Assembly: GCA_041584475.1 (NCBI GenBank)
Contig: JBFHDX010000009.1
Coordinates: 1 to 58,586, forward strand
DNA length: 58,586 bases
Direction of reading: 5' to 3'
Source of the DNA: JBFHDX01 sp041584475
GTDB taxonomy: Bacteria > Pseudomonadota > Alphaproteobacteria > UBA8366 > JADFVY01
Of the stretch, positions 16,435 to 23,505 are shown in pieces (the first letter of the stretch is position 1; each line of letters starts with the position of its first letter). A program made the translations under genes and the position numbers. The notes below the pieces were generated by a model that worked only from the letters and a program-made list of their open reading frames with translations, was not told the origin of the DNA and did no database searches.

Positions 16435-17705
16435 TGACGCGAGACCCGGCGACAGGAGTGCGGCCGGACCAGCCGGTTGCAGACGAGCCGCTGCGCGTAA
16501 TGATCGTGGACGATTCATCGGTCGTTCGCGGTCTTCTGACGCGGCTGCTCGAGCGGCAACCGGATATCAAGGTGGTGTCGTCGGTCAGCGACGGGCAAAT
16601 GGCGGTCAACGCCCTGCGCCGCTACGACATCGACGTCGTCATCCTCGACATCGAAATGCCACGCATGGACGGCCTGACCGCGTTGCCGATGCTCTTGGAC
16701 GCGAAACCGAACACGCAGGTCATCGTCGCCTCGACGCTTACCGAAAAGAATGCGGAGATCGCCATTCAGGCGCTCGAGCGCGGTGCCGCGGACTATCTGA
16801 CCAAGCCAACAAGCGCGCACGGCTGGGGATCGATGGAAGTGTTCAGCCGCCAGCTGGTCGAGAAGGTCATCGCGCTTGGCTACGCGAACCGCGACCATCC
16901 CCGCCCGGCGAGTCCGTCGCTGCCGCGTCGTCGCGTGGCGCCGAGCCCGGAGTACCGGCCATCGACGCGGCCCGCCGACCGCGAATACCGGCCTTCCGTG
17001 CGGCCGGGGCGGCCAAAGGTTCGGGTCGTCGAGCGCACTGCCAGGGATACCGGGGACGAGGCGGCCTACCCGCTCACCCGCCCGGCGCCGAAGGAGATCG
17101 TCCTGCGCGCTGCGGCGAAAGTCCGGCCCGAGATCATCGCCATCGGCAGCTCGACCGGCGGCCCCCAGGCCCTGTTCCAGGTGCTGCGCGATCTGGGCCC
17201 GAACCTGAACGTGCCGGTGATGATCACCCAGCACATGCCGCCGACATTCACCAAGATTCTCGCCGAACACATCACGCGGGCGAGCGGCATGCCCTGCAAG
17301 GAGGCCGAGGACGGGGACATCCTGGAAAAGGGACATATCTACGTCGCACCCGGCGATTTCCACATGCTTTTGCGGATCGAGAAGGACCGCCGCGTGATCC
17401 GTGTCGAGCAAAGCGCGCCGGTGAATTTTTGTCGTCCGGCGGTCGACCCGATGATGGCGAGCATCGTCGAGATCTATGGATCGCGCACGCTGGGGCTGAT
17501 CCTGACCGGCATGGGCCAGGACGGCATGGTCGGCTGCCAGAGCGTCGTCGACTCCGGTGGCACGGTTATTGCTCAGGATGAACTGACCAGCGTGGTCTGG
17601 GGGATGCCGGGTGCCGTGGCGACACGTGGGCTCTGCAGCGCCGTCCTGCCGATCGACAAGATTGGCGAGCACTTGCGCGAATTCGTCATGCGGAGTGCGG
17701 CATGA
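16434..17705 (+). CDS. cheB: Chemotaxis protein-glutamate methylesterase CheB
   Basis: CheB removes methyl groups from (and deamidates) chemoreceptors during adaptation. The 423-residue protein has an N-terminal receiver (VMIVDDSS, VILDIEMPRMDG, LTKPTSA), a long proline/arginine-rich linker (about 150-215) and a C-terminal esterase domain. The catalytic serine is in GSSTGGPQAL, the histidine in TQHMPPTFT and the aspartate in LTGMGQDGM. It overlaps both cheY and cheR by a few bases, indicating translational coupling. The linker is longer than in E. coli CheB (about 349 residues in total). Confidence 0.95.
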   Translation: MTRDPATGVRPDQPVADEPLRVMIVDDSSVVRGLLTRLLERQPDIKVVSSVSDGQMAVNALRRYDIDVVILDIEMPRMDGLTALPMLLDAKPNTQVIVASTLTEKNAEIAIQALERGAADYLTKPTSAHGWGSMEVFSRQLVEKVIALGYANRDHPRPASPSLPRRRVAPSPEYRPSTRPADREYRPSVRPGRPKVRVVERTARDTGDEAAYPLTRPAPKEIVLRAAAKVRPEIIAIGSSTGGPQALFQVLRDLGPNLNVPVMITQHMPPTFTKILAEHITRASGMPCKEAEDGDILEKGHIYVAPGDFHMLLRIEKDRRVIRVEQSAPVNFCRPAVDPMMASIVEIYGSRTLGLILTGMGQDGMVGCQSVVDSGGTVIAQDELTSVVWGMPGAVATRGLCSAVLPIDKIGEHLREFVMRSAA

Positions 17706-18568
17706 TCCACCCGGAAGATTTCGAATTGCTGCGCGGGGTCGTAAAGAGCAGGTCAGGGCTGACGCTCTCACCCGACAAGGCCTACCTGCTCGAAAACCGC
17801 CTGATGGCGGTCGCCCGGAAGTGGGGCATGAATGATATCGACGGTCTGGCCTCGACGGTGCGCGAGGCACCGAACGAGGATTTGCTGAGAGAGATAACCG
17901 AGGCCATGACGACGAACGAAACCCTGTTTTTCCGGGACCAGAGTCCGTTTGACCAGCTGCAGAAGGTCGTTCTGCCGCGGTTCCTGCAAGACCGCAAGGA
18001 GAAGCGGCACATCCGTATCTGGAGCGCCGGCTGCTCGAGCGGCCAGGAGCCGTACTCGATCGCCATGGTCATCAAGGAACTCGGGTCGGTCTTCGACGAC
18101 TGGCGCATCGATATCGTCGCCACCGACATATCGCGCGCAATGCTCGAAAAGGCCCGCGCCGGGCTGTACACACAGTTCGAAGTGCAGCGCGGCCTGCCGA
18201 TCGCCCTGCTCATGAAATATTTCAAGCAGGCGGGCGACAAGTGGGAACTGAGCCCGTCCATCCGCGCGATGGTAGAGTTCAGCGAGTTCAATCTGCTGGA
18301 CGACGCGTCACGCCTCGGCGCCTTTGACGTCGTGTTCTGCCGCAACGTGCTGATCTATCTCGACCAGCCGACGAAAGCTGCCGTTCTCGAGAAGATCTGT
18401 CGGCTGATGCCGCCCGACGGCGTCCTTTACATGGGCGGTGCCGAGACGGTCATGGGCGTGACGGAAAAATTCCAGCCGGTCAGCGAGCACAGGGGCATGT
18501 ATGAGCTCGCCGCGGGTGCCATGGCGGGAAGCCCGCCGCCACCGACGAACTTCGCGCCGGGCGCCTGA
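17702..18568 (+). CDS. cheR: Chemotaxis protein methyltransferase CheR
   Basis: CheR transfers methyl groups from S-adenosylmethionine to glutamates on chemoreceptors. The 288-residue protein has the N-terminal helical domain with TTNETLFFRD and the Rossmann methyltransferase domain with SAGCSSGQEPYSIAM. FDVVFCRNVLIYLD and the closing GGAETV segment are also present. Its ATG overlaps the cheB stop (ATGA). The presence of both CheB and CheR implies methylated receptors somewhere else in the genome, since none are visible here. It converges on ctrA with a 128-bp gap in which I see no strong terminator. Confidence 0.95.
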   Translation: MIHPEDFELLRGVVKSRSGLTLSPDKAYLLENRLMAVARKWGMNDIDGLASTVREAPNEDLLREITEAMTTNETLFFRDQSPFDQLQKVVLPRFLQDRKEKRHIRIWSAGCSSGQEPYSIAMVIKELGSVFDDWRIDIVATDISRAMLEKARAGLYTQFEVQRGLPIALLMKYFKQAGDKWELSPSIRAMVEFSEFNLLDDASRLGAFDVVFCRNVLIYLDQPTKAAVLEKICRLMPPDGVLYMGGAETVMGVTEKFQPVSEHRGMYELAAGAMAGSPPPPTNFAPGA

Positions 18569-18696
18569 AAACGACGACGCCGCGACCGACCCGGATCGAC
18601 CGACCGGCGCTCCCAACAGAGACTGCATGGCGGAAACGCCCCCGCGCCGGCTTCCCGATCGGCGGCTACGGTGACGGCGGGACAGCGCGTTGACCG

Positions 18697-19419
18697 TTAG
18701 CCCGTCGCCTGGGCGGCGGCCTGATTGCTCGTCTGGCTGCCGGCGCTCGGCTCGCGCAGCACGTAACCGCGTCCCCAGACGGTCTCGATGTAATTCTCAC
18801 CACCCGTGGCGGCCGAGAGCTTCTTGCGCAGCTTGCAGACGAATACGTCGATGATCTTCAGCTCCGGCTCGTCGATCCCGCCATATAGGTGATTGAGGAA
18901 CATTTCCTTTGTCAGCGTCGTCCCCTTGCGCAGGGCCAGCAATTCGAGAATCGCGTATTCCTTGCCTGTCAGGTGCACCGGCTGCCCGTCGATCTCGACC
19001 GTCCGCGTGTCGAGGTTGACCGACAGGCGCCCCGCCGTGATGACGGATTGCGAATGCCCCTTTGATCGCCGGATTATCGCCTGTATGCGGGCGATCAGCT
19101 CGCTCTTGTGGAAGGGCTTCGTGAGGTAGTCGTCGGCACCGATACCGAGTCCCTTGACCTTGTGCTGCATGTCGGTGAGCCCCGACAGGATCAGGATCGG
19201 CGTATCGACGCGCGCCGCCCGCAGCCGGTGCAGCACCTCGTAGCCGTCGATGTCGGGAAGCATCAGGTCGAGGAGAATGATGTCGTAATCGTAGATCTTG
19301 CCGATCTCCAGACCATCTTCACCGAGATCCGTCGTATCGACGATGAATCCCTCCGACCGGAGCATCGTGACAATGCTGTTTGCGACGGACGAATCGTCTT
19401 CGACGAGAAGGACTCGCAT
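18697..19419 (-). CDS. ctrA: Cell-cycle response regulator CtrA
   Basis: CtrA is the OmpR-type master regulator that binds TTAA-N7-TTAA sites; in Caulobacter it controls replication, division and motility genes. The 240-residue protein matches Caulobacter CtrA closely: MRVLLVEDDSSVA at the start, D51 in ILLDLMLPD, TKPFHKSELIARI, and the winged helix with KGTTLTKEMFLNHLYGG and ELKIIDVFVCKLRKKL. The C-terminus ends Ala-Thr-Gly rather than the Ala-Ala used for ClpXP recognition in Caulobacter. The ATG at 19419 follows GGAGGGG; the in-frame ATG at 19461 is not needed. Autoregulation is likely given the boxes upstream. cckA, chpT and sciP are nearby. Confidence 0.97.
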   Translation of the reverse strand: MRVLLVEDDSSVANSIVTMLRSEGFIVDTTDLGEDGLEIGKIYDYDIILLDLMLPDIDGYEVLHRLRAARVDTPILILSGLTDMQHKVKGLGIGADDYLTKPFHKSELIARIQAIIRRSKGHSQSVITAGRLSVNLDTRTVEIDGQPVHLTGKEYAILELLALRKGTTLTKEMFLNHLYGGIDEPELKIIDVFVCKLRKKLSAATGGENYIETVWGRGYVLREPSAGSQTSNQAAAQATG

Positions 19420-19453
19420 ATATCCCCTCCGACTGGGAGCCAATGACCAAGGA

Positions 19454-19461
19454 TTAACCAT
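19454..19461 (+). promoter_or_regulatory. CtrA half-site TTAACCAT upstream of ctrA
   Basis: An exact TTAACCAT half-site lies 35 bp before the ctrA start codon, on the strand opposite to ctrA. A second TTAA follows after nine bases rather than seven, so it is not a full-spacing box. Confidence 0.4.
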
Positions 19462-19516
19462 TCTGATTAAAAAAAGTAAAGGCTTTGTTAATCAGCGGCG
19501 TAAGAGTGTCGCGACT

Positions 19517-19531
19517 TTTACCGGATGTTAA
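19517..19531 (-). promoter_or_regulatory. Candidate CtrA box upstream of ctrA (TTTA-N7-TTAA)
   Basis: TTTA, seven bases (CCGGATG), TTAA on the plus strand, one mismatch from consensus, about 98 bp before the ctrA start. It fits the known autoregulation of ctrA in other alphaproteobacteria. Confidence 0.5.
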
Positions 19532-19784
19532 AGTATAGAGTCCAAAATTCGACGATATTTCAATTCGGTGGCAAGTATGCAACCGTCTCGGAAGCGGCTA
19601 AGTGAAGCCGGTTGCGCGACCGGTGGCCGGAGCCGAAAAAATATTTTGAAGCACGCAGGTATTGCATGATCAAGGGCCGGGAGGCGGTGATATTGCCGAG
19701 CCGCTTGGCCGCGGCGAAGAGGACGCCGCGGCAGGATTGCCGCGTTGCGGCGTCGGTCCGCGGGCATTGGGGGGCGGACAACGC

Positions 19785-20159
19785 ATGAACAATCGCGAGC
19801 ACGACCTCAAGTCACGTCGCTTCGAATTCGACGAGATCCGCCGCAAGCTGCGGGATCTGAACGACCTCAAGCGCCAGCTCGAGTCGTCCCTCGATCGTCT
19901 GGCCGCCCCCGAGTCGGGGACGTCGGTCGCGGTCGGCGGCGGCGAGCTCGAGGAGCGGCGCAGCACGCTGCAGCAATCGCTCTCGGAAATCAGCCGGCAG
20001 ATCGACGAAACCAAGTCGGCCATGGAATCGAGCCGCGAGGCGATCGAACATCAGGAACTGGTGCACAACGGATACAACCGCATCCCGGTCGCGGTCGGGA
20101 GCCGTCGCGGTCGCGGCCAGGTCGAACATATCCGGATCGTGCGCACGCAACGCGGCTGA
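19785..20159 (+). CDS. Coiled-coil protein, possibly FliJ-like
   Basis: This 124-residue protein is almost wholly charged helix: SRRFEFDEIRRKLRDLNDLKRQLESSLDRL (split here only by position, residues 11-40) and a second long helix at about 55-95, separated by a short Gly/Ser/Val loop. That two-helix antiparallel build and its length resemble FliJ, the flagellar export chaperone-like protein that works with the ATPase FliI, and FliJ genes occur beside ctrA in related bacteria as I recall. No fliI is present, and no cysteine, signal peptide or membrane segment is seen. The assignment is tentative. The ATG at 19785 follows GGGGCGGA. Confidence 0.4.
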   Translation: MNNREHDLKSRRFEFDEIRRKLRDLNDLKRQLESSLDRLAAPESGTSVAVGGGELEERRSTLQQSLSEISRQIDETKSAMESSREAIEHQELVHNGYNRIPVAVGSRRGRGQVEHIRIVRTQRG

Positions 20160-20263
20160 CGGCCGGCCCTCCGGCGCTGTCCCGGACGCCGGCTCATACC
20201 CTCATCCGGTCCGGCTGGCGCCGTTTTGCCGATCGGCCTCGCAGCTCCGGCAGACGCCGCCGT

Positions 20264-20527
20264 CTAGTAGCTGCGGTCGTCGGAAACGTCGCGGTATTGC
20301 TGTACCCGAGTAGCACGCAAACCACCGATGCCGTGGCGATCGATAAGGCGCTGCCACGACAGGAACTCCTCGATCGAGAGATTGTAGCGCCGACAGGCCT
20401 CTTCCAGGCTGATCACGCCGGACCGCACAGCCACCACGACCTGAGCCTTGCGCCGGATGACCCAGCGCTTGGTATTCGGAGATGGCAGGTCGTCCAGCGT
20501 CATGATCTTGAACTGCCTGTTATCCAC
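20264..20527 (-). CDS. sciP: SciP, small CtrA inhibitory protein (DUF1153)
   Basis: SciP binds CtrA and blocks its recruitment of RNA polymerase, restricting CtrA activity to part of the cell cycle in Caulobacter. The 87-residue protein carries the whole DUF1153 signature: LDDLPSPNTKRWVIRRKAQV, SLEEACRRYNLSIEEFLSWQ and the closing RATRVQQYR. The start is either GTG at 20527 or ATG at 20503; neither has a strong ribosome site, and I kept the longer form because family members extend upstream of the LxDLP motif. It is divergent from the diguanylate cyclase gene across about 290 bp that contain a CtrA-like box. Confidence 0.93.
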   Translation of the reverse strand: MDNRQFKIMTLDDLPSPNTKRWVIRRKAQVVVAVRSGVISLEEACRRYNLSIEEFLSWQRLIDRHGIGGLRATRVQQYRDVSDDRSY

Positions 20528-20625
20528 AAATAATCGGGCCCGTATTTCGGACCTCGATGGTAATCAATGCCTTGGGTACCTGTTGCCAGGCACCTGAACT
20601 GCGTGTGGATTTTGCCCGCAAACGC

Positions 20626-20640
20626 TTAAGAAATAGCTAA
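20626..20640 (+). promoter_or_regulatory. Candidate CtrA box between sciP and the diguanylate cyclase gene
   Basis: TTAA, seven bases (GAAATAG), CTAA: one mismatch from consensus. It sits in the divergent gap (20528-20819), about 100 bp from the sciP start and 180 bp from the cyclase start, and could serve either gene. The rest of this gap holds nothing else that I can identify. Confidence 0.45.
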
Positions 20641-20819
20641 ACCGGCGGCGGTCGCACGACCCCGCCGGCGGCGTGCGCGACGGGCGCGGCGCTGCGCGGT
20701 TTACCGGCGTATTCGCTGATGCTAGCATTCGCGCGAGTCTGGCCCTTGCCGGTACCAGGGTCCGAGAGGTTTCCGCGGGTGCTGTTGGAGTGGGCGACAG
20801 CGAAGATGGCAAGCGGGTA

Positions 20820-22169
20820 ATGGCGGGCAGCGAGGGACGACGGCGGGGCCCGGCTCGGGACCGGTCCGGCGGCCGCCGGCCGAAGCGCGGTGCCGGCGAC
20901 GTCTCCCAGGGCGTCGGTTCGGTCATTCTCGATCCCGAAGCGCGAATTGTCTCCTGGTCGCTCGCGGCAGAACAGCTGACGGGCCGATCGGCCGCCGATC
21001 TCGTCGGACGTCCATTCTCGGAACTCTGTCCCGGTTTCGGCATCGACAAGTCGGACGTGAAACGGGCTGCCGACGAAAGCGCGGAGATCGCGGTCGTCGT
21101 TCATTGCGGTGACGGCGTCGAGCGGCCGTATCGGCTCTCGATTTCGCCGACGGTCGACGTGTCGGGCGGCAAGACGGGGCACGCCGTGATCATGCGGCCC
21201 GGTGCCGGCGCCGCAGAGGCACCGATGGCGCTCTCGCGGCCAAAGCGATCGACCGCGCGCGGCTCGACGCTACACGCGCTCGAAGCGCCGGCGCTGCTCG
21301 TCGATCGCGCCGATTCTCGGATCATCGATCACAACGAAGCGGCGGCGGCGATCCTCGGTCGCAAGGCCGCTGACCTGAGCGGGTCTGCCCTCGACGATGT
21401 GCTCGGCAGGTCGACGCCGGCGGGTTCGCGCGACGGTACGGACGATGCCATCGAGGTGGATACCGCGCTGATCCGCGAGAAGCGGAGCGGCGGGCGCAGC
21501 CGTGCCTACAGCGTTGCGATCGTGCCGATCCTCACCGAGGGCCGCGAGCTCGCGCTCTGCGTCTTCCACGAGGTAACGCGCTGGGTCGATCTCGAGGCGG
21601 AGCTCTCGCGGACCAATCGCGAGCTTTCGAAGATGGCGCGGCACGACCATCTGACGGGCCTGTTCAACAAGCCGATGTTCCAGGACACCCTGTCGCTCGC
21701 GAACACGAGATTGGAGCGGCAGAGCGGGTTGCTCGGGGTTCTCTACATCGATCTCGACGGCTTCAAGCCCGTGAACGACCGCTTCGGGCACGAATTCGGC
21801 GACCGCGTGCTCGCCGAGGTCGGCCGCCGCTTGCGCGGAGCGGTCCGGCGCAGCGATGTCGTCGGTCGCCTGGGCGGTGACGAGTTCGCCGCCATCCTCG
21901 AGAATCTGCGGCGGCCCGAGGATGCGCTGAGGGTCGGCCGCCACATCATCGATACGATCGGCGAACCGGTGCAGCTGGATGGCGAGACGGTCGTCATCTC
22001 GGCGAGTATCGGTGCCGTCGTGACGGCCGAAAAGGTGGCGGACAGCGCCTCGCTGCTGGTCCAGGCGGACGCGTTGATGTACCGCGCCAAGGCGGAAGGC
22101 CACGGACGGGTCGCCCTCGGCGAGGCCGACGAAGGCCGCGGAGGCTGCCGCATCGCGCCGATCGTCTGA
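20820..22169 (+). CDS. PAS-PAS-GGDEF diguanylate cyclase
   Basis: This 449-residue cytoplasmic protein should synthesise c-di-GMP. Two PAS-like domains (about 30-115 and 155-265) precede a complete GGDEF domain with HDHLTGLFNKPMF, YIDLDGFKPVNDRFGHEFGD and the intact motif RLGGDEF. An RxxD inhibitory I-site (RRSD) stands five residues before GGDEF, so product feedback is expected. No EAL domain and no membrane segment are present. The start is uncertain: ATG at 20820 is nearest to the first PAS domain, with GTG at 20790 and ATG at 20673 as in-frame alternatives. It is the only GGDEF domain in the window with a functional active site, in contrast to the three near 3-6 kb. Confidence 0.9.
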   Translation: MAGSEGRRRGPARDRSGGRRPKRGAGDVSQGVGSVILDPEARIVSWSLAAEQLTGRSAADLVGRPFSELCPGFGIDKSDVKRAADESAEIAVVVHCGDGVERPYRLSISPTVDVSGGKTGHAVIMRPGAGAAEAPMALSRPKRSTARGSTLHALEAPALLVDRADSRIIDHNEAAAAILGRKAADLSGSALDDVLGRSTPAGSRDGTDDAIEVDTALIREKRSGGRSRAYSVAIVPILTEGRELALCVFHEVTRWVDLEAELSRTNRELSKMARHDHLTGLFNKPMFQDTLSLANTRLERQSGLLGVLYIDLDGFKPVNDRFGHEFGDRVLAEVGRRLRGAVRRSDVVGRLGGDEFAAILENLRRPEDALRVGRHIIDTIGEPVQLDGETVVISASIGAVVTAEKVADSASLLVQADALMYRAKAEGHGRVALGEADEGRGGCRIAPIV

Positions 22170-22175
22170 GCGCAC

Positions 22176-22190
22176 GGCCGGCCTTTTTTT
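22176..22190 (+). terminator. Possible terminator after the diguanylate cyclase gene
   Basis: A GC-rich palindrome (GGCCGGCC) is followed at once by seven T residues, seven bases after the stop codon. The stem has almost no loop, so the call is weak. Confidence 0.3.
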
Positions 22191-22306
22191 GCGTCGGATT
22201 TAGACATCCCATTGGAAACGCTAGTAATTCGAACGCTTGCCGTCATCGGGGCTGATACATATACTCCGCCGCACTGTGCGTTCGGTGCGGCAGAGCGGAG
22301 TATGGG

Positions 22307-22723
22307 ATGTCACCTCTTCTTCCTCCAGACTATCGGCCCAGCGAAGACGAGGAGTTCATGAACCCCCTGCAGCTGGAGTATTTTCGTCAGAAGCTCCTGA
22401 GCTGGCGCACCGAGTTGCTGGAGGAGTCGAGCGAGACGCTCAGCAGCCTTCAGAACGACAGCCTTGCCGAACCCGACCTCGCCGACCGCGCCACGCGCGA
22501 GACCGACCGCGCCATCGAGCTGCGGACGCGTGATCGCGAGCGCAAGCTGATCTCCAAGATCGACGAGGCGTTGCGGCGTATCGACGAGGGGACCTACGGA
22601 TATTGCGAAGAGACGCACGAGCCGATCTCGCTTCGCCGGCTCGAGGCGCGCCCGATCGCGACGCTCAGCCTCGAGGCGCAGGAGCGGCACGAGCGCATGG
22701 AGCGGACGCACCGCGACGATTGA
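22307..22723 (+). CDS. dksA: DksA/TraR-family RNA polymerase regulator
   Basis: DksA works with ppGpp in the RNA polymerase secondary channel to adjust rRNA and amino-acid gene transcription. The 138-residue protein has the N-terminal helix, the coiled coil with the tip motif DxxDxA (DLADRA, residues 57-62), and the C-terminal globular part with GTYGYCEET and ARPIATLSLEAQERHE. The zinc finger is reduced: C100 is present, but the expected partner cysteines are replaced (CEETHE and no later CxxC). Such loss occurs in alphaproteobacterial DksA proteins. GGAG lies six bases before the ATG at 22307. The gene precedes the second cheY. Confidence 0.9.
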   Translation: MSPLLPPDYRPSEDEEFMNPLQLEYFRQKLLSWRTELLEESSETLSSLQNDSLAEPDLADRATRETDRAIELRTRDRERKLISKIDEALRRIDEGTYGYCEETHEPISLRRLEARPIATLSLEAQERHERMERTHRDD

Positions 22724-22906
22724 CCTGCCGCGTCGTCACCGACCGATGATTCCCCGGCGGCCGGAATCCGCCGGCCCATACCCGTCGAGCGAGCCGGGCG
22801 CGCGGCCTCGGCCGGAGGCGTGCGCGCGCGGCCGTCGCGACCCGTGACGCGGCCGGCGGGCCGGCTTGCCGTCGCGCGCCTGTTTCGCCTGCGGCCCGGG
22901 CCCGAA

Positions 22907-22921
22907 TTAACCGGGATTTAA
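22907..22921 (+). promoter_or_regulatory. Candidate CtrA box before the second cheY (perfect TTAA-N7-TTAA)
   Basis: An exact TTAA-CCGGGAT-TTAA match lies 78 bp before the ATG at 23000, in the 276-bp gap after dksA. It is one of two perfect consensus matches I found. Nothing else is evident in the gap. Confidence 0.6.
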
Positions 22922-22999
22922 CCCGAACAATGTTTCCTATTAGCCGCGGACGACAGAATTCCCAACACTGGCGGAGCGGATCGCGGGAGTGGAGCGGAA

Positions 23000-23386
23000 A
23001 TGGCCATCGATTTCAATATGCCGATCCTCATTGTCGACGACTACAAGACAATGCTGAAGATCATTCGGAACCTGCTCAAGCAGCTCGGGTTCACGAATGT
23101 CGAGGAGGCGATGGACGGCAGCGAGGCGCTCGGGAAGCTTCGCGAAGGCGATTACGACCTCGTGATCTCCGACTGGAACATGGAGCCGATGACGGGACTG
23201 CAGCTGCTCAAGGAAGTCCGCGCGGACGAGCGGCTGCGGACGGTACCCTTCATCATCATCACCGCTGAAAGCAAGATCGAGAACGTGGTCGCCGCCAAGG
23301 AGGCCGGCGTCAGCAATTACATTGTGAAGCCGTTCAACGGCGCCACGCTGAAGGCGAAACTCACCAGCGTGCTCGGCCCGTTCTGA
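23000..23386 (+). CDS. Second CheY-like response regulator
   Basis: This 128-residue stand-alone receiver has the acidic pair in LIVDDYKTML, phosphoacceptor D58 in VISDWNMEPMTG, the switch threonine in IIITAES and the lysine in VKPFNG. The MAIDFNMPILIVDDYKTM start and the whole sequence are closer to the classical motor-binding CheY type than the cheY within the che operon. GGAG precedes the ATG at 23000. A perfect CtrA box upstream suggests that it is a member of the CtrA regulon. It could be a motor-binding CheY or a signal sink for CheA; the sequence does not decide. Confidence 0.92.
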   Translation: MAIDFNMPILIVDDYKTMLKIIRNLLKQLGFTNVEEAMDGSEALGKLREGDYDLVISDWNMEPMTGLQLLKEVRADERLRTVPFIIITAESKIENVVAAKEAGVSNYIVKPFNGATLKAKLTSVLGPF

Positions 23387-23505
23387 CGTATTCGAGGCGC
23401 TCGCGGGCGTTGTTGGCGATTGGGGCTGCCTTGTCAGGCCGGCGACGTTATACTCCTCGGACGATTGCCGTCGTGCCCCCGAGGGGGTGCGAGAAGGGGT
23501 TTCCA

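Larger units (their letters stand above)
19420..19784. other. Intergenic region carrying the ctrA promoter
   Basis: This 365-bp gap between ctrA (leftward) and the FliJ-like gene (rightward) is much richer in A+T than its surroundings between about 19440 and 19640. It holds two CtrA-like sites (listed separately), a GATTAA/TTAATC inverted repeat (19465-19470 and 19488-19493) and a GAGTC site at 19538-19542. The last fits the GANTC target of the CcrM methylase, which times ctrA transcription in Caulobacter. I see no gene or terminator in the right-hand part. Confidence 0.55.

Noticed and set aside
19662..19784. Upstream in-frame extension of the FliJ-like gene
   Set aside because: The extra 41 residues are Gly/Arg-rich, have no ribosome site and precede the helical domain; the ATG at 19785 is better.
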